From NCBI RefSeq assembly GCF_004348685.1, contig NZ_SMKO01000013.1, forward strand, positions 1-64,000: DNA of 64,000 nucleotides, given 5' to 3'. This document shows positions 1 to 7,526 of this stretch, piece after piece (the first letter of the stretch is position 1; each line of letters begins with the position of its first letter). Origin of the DNA: Nonomuraea deserti (GTDB lineage: Bacteria > Actinomycetota > Actinomycetes > Streptosporangiales > Streptosporangiaceae). Below the pieces are notes generated by a model. It ran no database searches. It was not told where the DNA came from and was given only the letters and a program-made list of their open reading frames with translations. A program made the translations under genes and the position numbers.

Positions 1-966
1 GAGGGGCGGGACGGCGGTCGCGTACTGGTGCGTTTCGACCAGTCGCAGCGTGCGGCGCAGCACCGGCGTGCTGATCGCCCACCTGGCCGACTTGGGCACC
101 GGGATGTAGTCGTCCTCGGCCGTGCGCGTCGTCGTGGTCGTGGTCCTGGACAGGGAGTACTGGATGAGCGCCCCGCCGTCCTCGGTGCGCAGCGCGTAGA
201 CCGGGTAGTTGTCGGCGCTGAAGATCGAGTCGTAGCTGAAGCCCTCGGTCTTGGCGTCCTCGCGGTGCGAGGCGATCTGCTCGGCCACCTCCGTCGTGTA
301 CGGCCCCTCCGCGACGAGGCCGGCGGTGACCCCGGCGGTGCCCGTCTCGGCCACGCTCGCGTGCACGGGCCCCATGAACTGCGGGCTGATCGTGACGGTC
401 TTGTCGTCGGAGGCGACCGCGTCGGCGTAGCCGTCGGCGTCGAGTCGGATCTCCGGCAGCTTCTGCCCGGGCACGAGCCGGGCCGCGGAGCTGATGCGCC
501 AGCGGTCGGACCTGGTGAACGTCAGGAGCGTCGGATGCCCGTCGCGGGTCGCCAGCGCGCTGAACCACGGCGACCCTTCGCCCTGCTCGAACCGCGGCAC
601 GAACAGGGTCGGCGACCCCCACGTGTAGCGGCGCGGCGCGTAGTCGGTGGACAGGTAGTCGGCCACGGTGATGCGGGTCTGCCCGCCGGCCGTGAGGTCG
701 ACGGCCAGCCCGAGGCGCCCCTGCAGGTCGCTCTTCACCCGCAGCACGTCGTCGGAGACGGTGATCTCGGCGAAGACCTCGGCCGCTTCTGTGCGCGTGA
801 CCTCCGGCTCGTCCGGCGACGGCGAGGGGGTGGTGGACGCGGCGGCGGCGGAGCTGGTGGGGGTCGACCGTGGCTGGGCATCGCTGGTGCAGGCGGTCGC
901 CGCGGCAAGCAAGCCGGCGGCGAGCGCCAGCGCTGTCCGCCGACCATGTACACGCACCTGGCCCAT
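1..966 (-). CDS. Putative secreted lipoprotein, C-terminus outside window
   Basis: The frame is open from an ATG at 966 to base 1 without a stop, so 322 codons are visible and the C-terminus is missing. The N-terminus has a basic stretch, a hydrophobic segment and a lipobox (AAATAC, Cys near residue 26), then a Ser/Thr/Pro/Ala-rich linker to about residue 55. This is the layout of an actinobacterial lipoprotein anchored outside the membrane. The globular part contains no catalytic motif I recognise, and I assign no family. It is divergent from prfB, and the roughly 110-bp gap between them must hold both promoters. Confidence 0.8.
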   Translation of the reverse strand, partial: MGQVRVHGRRTALALAAGLLAAATACTSDAQPRSTPTSSAAAASTTPSPSPDEPEVTRTEAAEVFAEITVSDDVLRVKSDLQGRLGLAVDLTAGGQTRITVADYLSTDYAPRRYTWGSPTLFVPRFEQGEGSPWFSALATRDGHPTLLTFTRSDRWRISSAARLVPGQKLPEIRLDADGYADAVASDDKTVTISPQFMGPVHASVAETGTAGVTAGLVAEGPYTTEVAEQIASHREDAKTEGFSYDSIFSADNYPVYALRTEDGGALIQYSLSRTTTTTTRTAEDDYIPVPKSARWAISTPVLRRTLRLVETHQYATAVPPL

Positions 967-1078
967 GGTATTCGCGCCGGAGGCACGCCGAGGCCCCCGA
1001 CACCGATCAGCCGGTCTCCAGCGCTGAACAGGGGCGCTTGGGAGGTGAAGTCCCCGGAGGAGGCTAGTGTAGGGAGAC

Positions 1079-2194
1079 GTGGCAGGTATGGATCCGGCAG
1101 AAGAGATCAACGAGCTCGCGGGCACGCTCCGCAGCATCCAGGACGTGCTCGACCTCGACGCGATGCGCAAGCAGATCGACGAGCTCGAGCAGCAGGTTGC
1201 CGCCCCTGACCTGTGGGACGACCCCGACCTGGCACAGAAGGTGACCAGCAAGCTCTCCCACCTCCAGGGCGAGCTCAACCGCGTCGAGGGCCTGGCGCGC
1301 AGGCTCGACGACCTGACGGTCCTCTACGAGCTGGCCGCCGAGGAGAGCGACGACGACACGCGTGCCGAGGCCGACAAGGAGCTCGACACGCTGAGGTCCG
1401 ACATCGGCGCCATGGAGGTCCGCACGCTGCTGTCGGGCGAGTACGACGCCCGCGAGGCGCTCGTCACGATCAACTCCCAGGCCGGTGGCGTCGACGCCGC
1501 CGACTGGGCCGAGATGTTGCTGCGGATGTATCTGCGCTGGGCCGAGCGCAAGGGCTATGCCACCGAGGTCTACGACACCTCCTACGCGGAGGAGGCCGGC
1601 ATCAAGTCGGCCACGTTCACGGTCAAGGCCCCCTACGCCTACGGCACGCTGCGCGGCGAGCACGGCACCCACCGTCTCGTGCGCATCAGCCCGTTCGACA
1701 ACCAGGGGCGCAGGCAGACGTCGTTCGCCGGGGTCGACGTCGTGCCGGTGGTCGAGCAGACCGACCACATCGACATCAACGAGGACGAGATCCGCGTCGA
1801 CGTCTACCGTTCGAGCGGCCCGGGCGGCCAGGGCGTCAACACGACCGACTCGGCGGTGCGCATCACCCACATCCCGACCGGCATCGTCGTCTCCTGCCAG
1901 AACGAACGTTCGCAGCTCCAGAACCGCGCCACCGCCATGAACGTGCTCCAGGCCAAGCTGCTCGAGCGCAAGCGGCAGGAGGAGGCGGAGAAGATGTCGG
2001 AGTTGCGCGGCGCGTCCACCACGTCATGGGGCACGCAGATCCGCAACTACGTGCTGCACCCCTACCAGATAGTGAAGGACCTGCGCACCAACACCGAGGC
2101 GGGCAACCCGTCGGCGGTGCTCGACGGCGACCTCGACGCGTTCATCGAGTCGGAGATCCGCTGGATGCGGCGGCAGGAGTCAGAAACCGAATAG
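1079..2194 (+). CDS. prfB: Peptide chain release factor 2
   Basis: This class I release factor recognises UGA and UAA and triggers hydrolysis of the finished peptide on the ribosome. At 371 aa it has the family length. It carries the SPF anticodon-like tripeptide ([10 protein letters not shown]) and the universal GGQ loop ([13 protein letters not shown]), whose Gln enters the peptidyl-transferase centre. The frame is continuous, so the programmed +1 frameshift of many bacterial prfB genes is absent, as is usual in actinobacteria. I chose the GTG at 1079 (GTG-GCA) because RF2 of related actinomycetes starts this way; an ATG at 1088 is the alternative. A TAGTGT box at 1065-1070 could serve as a -10 giving a very short leader. 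Confidence 0.97.
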   Translation: MAGMDPAEEINELAGTLRSIQDVLDLDAMRKQIDELEQQVAAPDLWDDPDLAQKVTSKLSHLQGELNRVEGLARRLDDLTVLYELAAEESDDDTRAEADKELDTLRSDIGAMEVRTLLSGEYDAREALVTINSQAGGVDAADWAEMLLRMYLRWAERKGYATEVYDTSYAEEAGIKSATFTVKAPYAYGTLRGEHGTHRLVRISPFDNQGRRQTSFAGVDVVPVVEQTDHIDINEDEIRVDVYRSSGPGGQGVNTTDSAVRITHIPTGIVVSCQNERSQLQNRATAMNVLQAKLLERKRQEEAEKMSELRGASTTSWGTQIRNYVLHPYQIVKDLRTNTEAGNPSAVLDGDLDAFIESEIRWMRRQESETE

Positions 2195-2371
2195 ATGGTT
2201 GAGCACGAGGCTCACGAAGAGCAGCACGACGAGGAGCACGACGACGACGGCGGGTGACAGCCCGGCGAAGCCGTGCTGGTGCATGCGTTCTCTGCTGGCG
2301 CGGCAGAGGGGGCAGCGTCCCTCGATCACGGGGTGGGCGCATTGCGCGCATACGAGGTGTTCACAGCTCAT
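2180..2371 (-). CDS. Small zinc-ribbon-like protein with C-terminal membrane helix
   Basis: This is a 63-residue protein. Its N-terminal half has four closely spaced pairs of metal-type ligands (C3, C8, C11, then CPLC near 21-24), suggesting a small zinc ribbon. Residues about 40-60 are a continuous Val/Leu membrane helix. It is convergent with prfB, and the 3' ends overlap by 15 nt. The Cys spacing and the clean cytoplasm-to-membrane layout argue for a real gene rather than an antisense artefact. The function is unknown. A tail-anchored zinc-binding protein is all the sequence supports. Confidence 0.75.
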   Translation of the reverse strand: MSCEHLVCAQCAHPVIEGRCPLCRASRERMHQHGFAGLSPAVVVVLLVVLLFVSLVLNHLFGF

Positions 2372-2573
2372 GACAGCCCCAAGTCTAGCCGCACAATCGT
2401 TTTGTTTCCGTTATGGACGTTCCATGCCAGTCTTCCCTCTAGACTGTCGTCTGGCCAATCGGAACGTCGATCAACGGTAAAGAAGACGCCCCCGGTCGGC
2501 CAGTGGCGGGAAGTGGGCATATGCCACCCTCGCTTCCGTCCTGACCCCTAGACTGGCATGCCGTGATGCTCTC

Positions 2574-3263
2574 GTGATCCATTTCGATAATGTCATCAAG
2601 GTCTACGCGAACCAGAACCGGCCCGCTCTCGACCACGTGTCTGTTGACGTGGACAAGGGCGAGTTCGTGTTCCTCGTCGGTCCTTCGGGATCAGGCAAGT
2701 CCACGTTCCTGCGTCTGATCCTGAAGGAGGAGCGGCCGAATGGCGGCGCGATCCACGTCGCCGGGAAAGATCTGTCCCGTCTCTCCAACTTCAAGGTGCC
2801 GCACCTGCGCCGCCGCATCGGCTGCGTGTTCCAGGACTTCCGGCTGCTCCCGAACAAGAACGTCTACGAGAACGTGGCGTTCGCGCTCGAGGTCATCGGT
2901 AAACCCCGGCGGTTCATCCGTAAGGTGGTCCCCGAGGTCATCGAGCTGGTCGGCCTGGAAGGCAAGGCCCACCGCATGCCCGACGAGCTGTCCGGCGGCG
3001 AGCAGCAGCGCGTCGCCATGGCCCGAGCGTTCGTCAACCGGCCGATGATCCTGCTGGCCGACGAGCCGACGGGCAACATCGACCCCGCGACGAGCATCGG
3101 CATCATGAAGGTGCTCGACCGCATCAACAGGACTGGCACCACGGTCGTCATGGCCACGCACGACGCGGCCATCGTCGACTCCATGCGCAAGCGTGTCGTG
3201 GAGCTGGAGGACGGCAAGATCGTCCGTGACCAGTCGCGTGGCGTGTACGGCCAGGCGTACTGA
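2574..3263 (+). CDS. ftsE: Cell division ATP-binding protein FtsE
   Basis: This is the ABC ATPase that pairs with FtsX to control peptidoglycan hydrolases at the division site. At 229 aa it has the family length. It has Walker A GPSGSGKS (residues 36-43), a Q-loop (CVFQDFR), the ABC signature LSGGEQQR, Walker B ILLADEPT and the switch His (MATHD). The GTG at 2574 is the start because the frame immediately upstream is closed. ftsX follows 20 nt downstream. A TAGACT box at 2549-2554 is a candidate -10 for an ftsEX promoter. Confidence 0.97.
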   Translation: MIHFDNVIKVYANQNRPALDHVSVDVDKGEFVFLVGPSGSGKSTFLRLILKEERPNGGAIHVAGKDLSRLSNFKVPHLRRRIGCVFQDFRLLPNKNVYENVAFALEVIGKPRRFIRKVVPEVIELVGLEGKAHRMPDELSGGEQQRVAMARAFVNRPMILLADEPTGNIDPATSIGIMKVLDRINRTGTTVVMATHDAAIVDSMRKRVVELEDGKIVRDQSRGVYGQAY

Positions 3264-3283
3264 CAGGGAGCTGCAGACAGAAC

Positions 3284-4192
3284 ATGCGGGCGAATTTCAT
3301 CTTCTCCGAGGTCTGGATCGGCCTCCGTCGCAACTTGACCATGACGATCGCGGTGATCATCACCGTGGCGGTCGGTATGGCGATGCTGGGCGTCGGCTTG
3401 ATGATCAACGCCCAAGTCGGCCTGATGAAGGGCTACTGGGACGACAAGGTCGAGGTCTCCGTCTTCCTGTGTGGCAAGGGCACCGCCATGCCGGCGTGTA
3501 ACGGCAAGGAAGCCACCAACGGGCAGATCAAGGCCCTTGAGACACACATCAAGAGCATCCCAGGGGTCAAGGAGGTGTACTTCGAGGACCAGACGGCGGC
3601 ATACAAGAACTTCAAGGACTCCTACTCCGCCAACAAGGCTCTCGTGGACGCCGCCAAGGTCGAGGACATGCCGCAGTCGTTCCGCATCAAGCTGGTCGAC
3701 CCGGACAACTACCAGCCGATCGTCCAGGCGGTGCAGGGCCAGCCCGGCGTGGCGCAGGTCCTTGACCAGAAAGAGCTGATCGGCCCGTTCTTCGTCATGC
3801 TCGACAGGCTCGCCTTCGTCGCGCTGGCGGTGGCGATCATCCTGGTGCTTGCGGCCGCCCTGCTGATCGGCAACACGGTCCGGCTGTCGGCGTTCAACAG
3901 ACGCAGGGAGACCGGCATCATGCGGCTGGTCGGCGCGTCCAACCTGTACATCCAGCTCCCCTTCGTCATGGAAGGCGTCATCGCCGGCCTGATCGGCGGG
4001 GTGTTCTCGGCGATCATCCTGATCATGGCCAAGGTCTTCCTGTTCGAGGAGCTCGGCAGTTTCTTCGGCGACGCCACCTCCCAGCTCGGCTGGAACGACG
4101 TGGCCCAGACGATCACGATCACCATGGTCATCGGCGTCGTGATCTGTGTGCTGGCCTCGTTCGTGACACTCCGCCGCTACCTCAGGGTCTAG
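3284..4192 (+). CDS. ftsX: Cell division membrane protein FtsX
   Basis: This 302-aa polytopic membrane partner of FtsE has the expected topology. There is one N-terminal helix (about 22-45), a large extracytoplasmic loop (about 46-180), then three C-terminal helices with the conserved cytoplasmic segment RRRETGIMRLVGAS between the second and third. The extracellular loop contains a Cys pair (CGKGTAMPAC) that could form a disulfide, as seen in mycobacterial FtsX. The complex transmits ATP hydrolysis to NlpC/P60 or Rip-type cell-wall hydrolases. It is in one operon with ftsE. Confidence 0.96.
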   Translation: MRANFIFSEVWIGLRRNLTMTIAVIITVAVGMAMLGVGLMINAQVGLMKGYWDDKVEVSVFLCGKGTAMPACNGKEATNGQIKALETHIKSIPGVKEVYFEDQTAAYKNFKDSYSANKALVDAAKVEDMPQSFRIKLVDPDNYQPIVQAVQGQPGVAQVLDQKELIGPFFVMLDRLAFVALAVAIILVLAAALLIGNTVRLSAFNRRRETGIMRLVGASNLYIQLPFVMEGVIAGLIGGVFSAIILIMAKVFLFEELGSFFGDATSQLGWNDVAQTITITMVIGVVICVLASFVTLRRYLRV

Positions 4193-4233
4193 CCATGCGC
4201 GCGCGGATGGGCCGCCGCCGCTCCGGCCGCCGG

Positions 4234-4239
4234 TAAAGT
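4234..4239 (+). promoter_or_regulatory. Candidate -10 box (TAAAGT) for leaderless smpB
   Basis: TAAAGT matches the actinobacterial TANNNT -10 pattern and ends 6 nt before the smpB ATG, so transcription would start at or next to the A of ATG. No Shine-Dalgarno sequence is visible before smpB, consistent with a leaderless message. No convincing -35 is seen. Confidence 0.45.
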
Positions 4240-4245
4240 CGAAGC

Positions 4246-4713
4246 ATGCCACGTGAGACCGGGCGGAAGGTCATCGCCCAGAACAAACGTGCTCGGCACG
4301 ACTACCACGTCGACGAGACCTTCGAGGCGGGGCTCGTGCTGCAGGGCACCGAGGTGAAGTCGCTCCGCGAGGGCCGCGCCTCGCTCGCCGACGGCTACGC
4401 CAGCATCGACGGCGGCGAAGCGTGGCTGCTCAACGTCCACATCCCCGAATACTCGCAGGGCACGTGGACCAACCACACGGCCCGCCGCAAGCGCAAGCTG
4501 CTGCTGCACCGCAAGGAGATCGACAAGCTCGCCGCCAAGACCAAGGAGGGCGGGCTGACGATCGTGCCGCTGGTGCTCTACTTCAAGGACGGCCGGGCCA
4601 AGGTCGAGATCGGCCTGGCGCGCGGTAAGAAGGATTGGGACAAACGGCACGCGCTGGCGGAGCAGCAGGCCAAGCGCGAGATGGCCCGGGCGCTGCGGCA
4701 CCGTACCCGATGA
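4246..4713 (+). CDS. smpB: SsrA-binding protein SmpB
   Basis: This is the 155-aa OB-fold partner of tmRNA. It delivers alanyl-tmRNA to stalled ribosomes, and its C-terminal tail probes the empty mRNA channel. Family hallmarks are visible: an N-terminal [10 protein letters not shown] block, [13 protein letters not shown], the conserved HIPEYSQG segment, and a basic C-terminal tail containing [10 protein letters not shown]. The ssrA gene lies about 2.3 kb downstream on the same strand, with a PBP-like gene between them. There is no Shine-Dalgarno; see the TAAAGT box just upstream. Confidence 0.97.
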   Translation: MPRETGRKVIAQNKRARHDYHVDETFEAGLVLQGTEVKSLREGRASLADGYASIDGGEAWLLNVHIPEYSQGTWTNHTARRKRKLLLHRKEIDKLAAKTKEGGLTIVPLVLYFKDGRAKVEIGLARGKKDWDKRHALAEQQAKREMARALRHRTR

Positions 4714-4732
4714 GAGCGGCGGCACCGCACCG

Positions 4733-6586
4733 ATGAGACGCGCCCGCCGCACCGCCACCGCCACCCTCACCCTGGCGGTGGCGAGCACGATGCTGACCGG
4801 CTGCTTCGAGGAGCCGTCACCGCACGACGCGGTGCGCGACTTCCTCGTGGGCTGGCAGTCGGGCGACTACGAGCTGGCGGCAGGTCGTGCCGACGGCAAC
4901 CTGGCGACCGTGCGCAAGGCGCTGGCCGACGCCAAGCTGGAGCTCGACGCGGCCTCCTTCCGCTTCAAGATCACGGACGTCAGCGTGACGGGCGAGGAGT
5001 CCAAGGCCGGCTTCCACGCCGAGGTCGATCTCGGGGAGAACAACCCGCTCTGGGAATACGACGGCGTGCTCCCGCTCCACCTGGTCGACGGCGTGTGGAA
5101 GGTGCGCTGGTCACCCTCCGTGCTGCATCCGCAGCTCAAGGAGGGCCAGCGATTCGCCGTCGACACCCACCCGACGCCACGCCAGCCGGTTCTCGACAGG
5201 TCGGGAGACTCGCTGCAGACCGACACCGTCCTCTACGTCGCGGGCGTCTATCCCGCCAAGCTGGGTGGCAAGGCGGAGGAGGTCGTGGCCAAGCTGTCCG
5301 AGGTCACCGGATACGCCCAGGACCGCCTGCTGAGCCGCATCAGGTCGTCACCGCCCGACAAGTTCGTCCAGCTGGTCACGTTCGGGCGCTCGCGCTACCA
5401 GACGATGTTGCCGAAGCTCGACGCCATCTCCGGGATCGAGATCCAGCGCCAAAGCCAGCCGGTCAATCCCGACGCGCCCCGGCAGATCGTCGGCACCGTC
5501 AGCGCGCTCACGCCGGAGAGCGAGCAGAAGCTCGGCGGCCCGCAGCGGGCCGGCGACTCGGTGGGCAAGAGCGGCCTGCAGCAGGCCTACCAGGAATACC
5601 TGACGGGCTCCACGCAGACCAAGGTGATCACCCTCGACATCAAGACCGGCGAGCAGGTCGCCCTGCTGAAGGAATGGCCGGGCCGGCGCAACATCTCGGT
5701 GGAGACCACGATCGACCGCGCCGTCCAGGCGGCGGCCGAGCGGGCGGTGGCCGTCACCGAAACCAGCGCGCTGGTGGCGGTCGACCGCAACACCGGCGAG
5801 ATCCGCGCGGTCGGCACCAAGAACCTGCACCAGGAGAAGCACGCGCTGGCCGGCAAGTTCCCCGCGGGCACGGCGTTCTCCATCGTGGCCGCGGACGCGC
5901 TGCTCAAGTCCGGGGTGAGCCCCAAACAGCGGCTGGCCTGCCCGCAGGAGCGCACCGTCGGCGGCGCGAAGTTCGCGAACTCCGGCGGGAGCGTCGGCAT
6001 GACGCAGTCGGCCACGTTCCAGGAACACTTCGCCAAGGGGTGCGTCACCGCGCTGGCCTCGCTCGCCCGCCGGGTCACGGCCGCCGACCTCGCCAAGAGC
6101 GCCAAGGCCTACGGCATCGGGCAGCCGTGGCGGCTGCCGCTCAAGTCGTTCAGCGGCGCCCTGCCCGAGCTGGCCAGCGACGCCGACAAGGCCAGGGTCA
6201 TCGCGGGCCAGAACGTCGAGGTGAGCCCGCTGAGCATGGCGCTGGTGGCCGCCGCCGTCGCCTCGGGCACCTGGCATCCGCCCGTGCTGGTCACCCACCC
6301 CAAGACGCCCGACCCCGCGGCCGAGGCCGTACCCACCGCCCAGCCCGCGCCGGCACCCCTCGATCCCAAGGTCCGCATGGCGCTGACGGCGATGATGCGG
6401 GCCGGCGCGGCCGGCACGCCCGCCCAGGCGGGCAGGGGCAGGGTCTACGGCGTGACGACGCCGGCGGCCGACGAGCACACCTGGTTCGTCGGCTGGCAGG
6501 GGGATGTGGCGATCGCGGTGCTGGCGAAGAACTACGACGCCGGCGCGGTGGCGGGCAGCTTCTTCGCGGCCCTCCGGAGCCCATGA
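4733..6586 (+). CDS. Lipoprotein with NTF2-like and degenerate penicillin-binding transpeptidase domains
   Basis: The protein has 617 aa. A signal peptide with lipobox LTGC (Cys near 24) is followed by an NTF2-like/MecA_N-type domain (about 30-140), a dimerisation-type linker domain, and a penicillin-binding transpeptidase fold (about 320-615). The fold is recognisable (LVAVDRNTGEIRAV, TWFVGW near the end), but all three catalytic motifs are lost. The SxxK position reads T380-A-F-S383. The SxN position reads G436-C-V438. The KTG(T/S) strand reads YGVTT near 572-576. It probably does not acylate beta-lactams or cross-link peptidoglycan. A structural or sensory role in the cell wall is inferred. 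It starts 19 nt after smpB. Confidence 0.85.
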   Translation: MRRARRTATATLTLAVASTMLTGCFEEPSPHDAVRDFLVGWQSGDYELAAGRADGNLATVRKALADAKLELDAASFRFKITDVSVTGEESKAGFHAEVDLGENNPLWEYDGVLPLHLVDGVWKVRWSPSVLHPQLKEGQRFAVDTHPTPRQPVLDRSGDSLQTDTVLYVAGVYPAKLGGKAEEVVAKLSEVTGYAQDRLLSRIRSSPPDKFVQLVTFGRSRYQTMLPKLDAISGIEIQRQSQPVNPDAPRQIVGTVSALTPESEQKLGGPQRAGDSVGKSGLQQAYQEYLTGSTQTKVITLDIKTGEQVALLKEWPGRRNISVETTIDRAVQAAAERAVAVTETSALVAVDRNTGEIRAVGTKNLHQEKHALAGKFPAGTAFSIVAADALLKSGVSPKQRLACPQERTVGGAKFANSGGSVGMTQSATFQEHFAKGCVTALASLARRVTAADLAKSAKAYGIGQPWRLPLKSFSGALPELASDADKARVIAGQNVEVSPLSMALVAAAVASGTWHPPVLVTHPKTPDPAAEAVPTAQPAPAPLDPKVRMALTAMMRAGAAGTPAQAGRGRVYGVTTPAADEHTWFVGWQGDVAIAVLAKNYDAGAVAGSFFAALRSP

Positions 6587-6596
6587 GGGCCGGTCG

Positions 6597-6698
6597 GCGA
6601 GGCCTGTGAGGGCGAGCCGGCGAGGCTCGTGGGGCGGCCTCGCATGGCTCGTGGGACGGCTCCGCGAGGCCTGTGAGGGCGACCGGCGAGGCTCGTGG
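6597..6698 (+). repeat. Imperfect ~66-bp tandem duplication
   Basis: A 19-mer (GCGAGGCCTGTGAGGGCGA) occurs at 6597-6615 and 6664-6682. A 16-mer (CCGGCGAGGCTCGTGG) occurs at 6617-6632 and 6683-6698. Further GGCGAGGC-like units fill the spacer and extend to about 6725. The block begins just after the stop of the PBP-like gene. Confidence 0.8.
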
Positions 6699-6786
6699 CG
6701 GCTCGGCGAGGCTTGCGAGGCGACTGCGTGTGAGATTTTCGTGACGGTGAGCAACCATTCGGGCGGCCGGCTGCGTCTTACTGAGT

Positions 6787-6890
6787 GACTGGGCTCGCTC
6801 GGGGGGTTGCGGACCCAGTCGCCGTGATGAGATCAGGACTTCATCTCGGGGGAAGTCCTGCCGTCCGGACCGGCTCGACCCTGCCGGTCG
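6787..6890 (+). other. Run of three stem-loops upstream of terminator
   Basis: Three perfect inverted repeats follow one another. The stems are 6787-6793 with 6814-6820 (GACTGGG/CCCAGTC), 6834-6841 with 6853-6860 (CAGGACTT/AAGTCCTG) and 6868-6874 with 6883-6889 (GACCGGC/GCCGGTC). They lead directly into the strong terminator at 6892-6930. No protein-like reading frame covers them. They may be part of a structured leader or a small RNA. I recognise no riboswitch family. Bases 6726-6786 hold nothing further that I can name. Confidence 0.5.
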
Positions 6891-6891
6891 G

Positions 6892-6930
6892 CCCCCGGGA
6901 GCGCGTGCCACCGTGCCACGCTCCCGGGGG
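6892..6930 (+). terminator. Intrinsic terminator between PBP-like gene and ssrA
   Basis: A perfect 12-bp stem (CCCCCGGGAGCG with CGCTCCCGGGGG) encloses a 15-nt loop and is followed by TTT. It isolates ssrA from upstream transcription and ends the stem-loop run. Confidence 0.8.
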
Positions 6931-6951
6931 TTTCGCCATCAGGGAATTAAG

Positions 6952-6982
6952 TTGGCGCAGAGGGTGTTGTCCCATGTACATT
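6952..6982 (+). promoter_or_regulatory. Possible ssrA promoter
   Basis: TTGGCG (6952-6957) and TACATT (6977-6982) are separated by 19 nt. A start near 6989 would give a precursor needing 5' processing before 7026. A TTGACA at 7012-7017 is too close to the mature 5' end to drive it. The spacing is one base longer than ideal. Confidence 0.3.
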
Positions 6983-7025
6983 CGTGTCGCGCAGCTCTTT
7001 CGAGAGATGTGTTGACAACTGCACA

Positions 7026-7409
7026 GGGGGTGACTGGCTTCGACTTTGGCCTTGCAAGCCAGGTGAAGCGGGCCGAGGACGGCGGACATAACCTCGTTAA
7101 TCCTGTGACCGCAAACAACAAGTGCCAATTCCAAGAGCACTGTGGCGGCCAGGGACTCCCTGGCCCTCGCTGCCTAAGCAGCGAAACCACTGTCAGCCCG
7201 GGAGTGCCTTCGGCCCGGTGTCTGGCATCGCTAGAAGGCTCAACCGGTCGACCCGGCCACGGGGGAGATCGGGAAACCTAACAGTGGCTGAGCCCGTCGG
7301 CGACTCGCCTGCGTGACCGCCGGGGCTGAGAAAAGCACAGCAGGCTGCGCCCGGAGAAGCCCTGACTTGGGGTTGAAGGACGCGGGTTCGATTCCCGCCA
7401 CCTCCACCA
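7026..7409 (+). ncRNA. ssrA: Transfer-messenger RNA (tmRNA)
   Basis: The mature RNA is about 384 nt. The 5' GGGGGTG pairs with CACCTCC at 7399-7405 to form the acceptor stem. The discriminator is A7406, and CCA is encoded at 7407-7409. The T-arm (GCGGGTTCGATTCCCGC) and the conserved start GACTGGCTTCGAC are present. The tag frame resumes at GCC 7124-7126, stops at TAA 7175-7177 and encodes ANSKSTVAARDSLALAA, with the ANSK start and ALAA degron expected in actinomycetes. With SmpB it rescues stalled ribosomes. Its 3' end serves as the attachment site of the island that follows. Confidence 0.97.
7382..7407 (+). repeat. Left attachment repeat (attL-like) inside ssrA 3' end
   Basis: These 26 nt, covering the T-arm and acceptor strand of tmRNA, are repeated exactly at 36280-36305. 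The copy here keeps ssrA functional and includes the start of the encoded CCA. Integration into tRNA/tmRNA 3' ends by tyrosine recombinases typically leaves such repeats. Confidence 0.85.
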
Positions 7410-7417
7410 CTGAAAAT

Positions 7418-7454
7418 CGCCTCTTGCCTGCGGAAACATCGCAGGCAAGGGGCG
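7418..7454 (+). terminator. ssrA terminator, left copy
   Basis: A perfect 15-bp stem (one G-T pair; CGCCTCTTGCCTGCG with CGCAGGCAAGGGGCG) with a 7-nt loop is followed by GTTTCG. A related hairpin lies at 36319-36354 beyond the right repeat. Downstream, GGGGGCA occurs twice (near 7471 and 7482), possibly old recombinase arm sites. Confidence 0.85.
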
Positions 7455-7526
7455 GTTTCGTGTCTGTGGGGGCACCATGGGGGCACGGCCCTGCCGAGGC
7501 AGGACGTAAGCCCAGGTCAGCCAGGG

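Noticed and set aside
28-1209. Long plus-strand open frames over the first lipoprotein
   Set aside because: Arg/Gly/Pro-rich composition without domains. The minus-strand frame has a signal peptide and lipobox and explains the region.
2439-2573. Small gene between the zinc-ribbon protein and ftsE
   Set aside because: No frame with a ribosome site and protein-like composition. TAGACT boxes suggest promoter DNA instead.
2864-4252. Long minus-strand frame opposite ftsE/ftsX
   Set aside because: Asp/His/Arg-rich shadow of real genes, with no start site or family features.
7012-7017. TTGACA as the -35 of ssrA
   Set aside because: It lies only 9 nt before the mature 5' end, too close unless the RNA starts inside its mature sequence.
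6913-7316. Open frames across ssrA
   Set aside because: The region is tmRNA. Only the 17-codon tag is translated.
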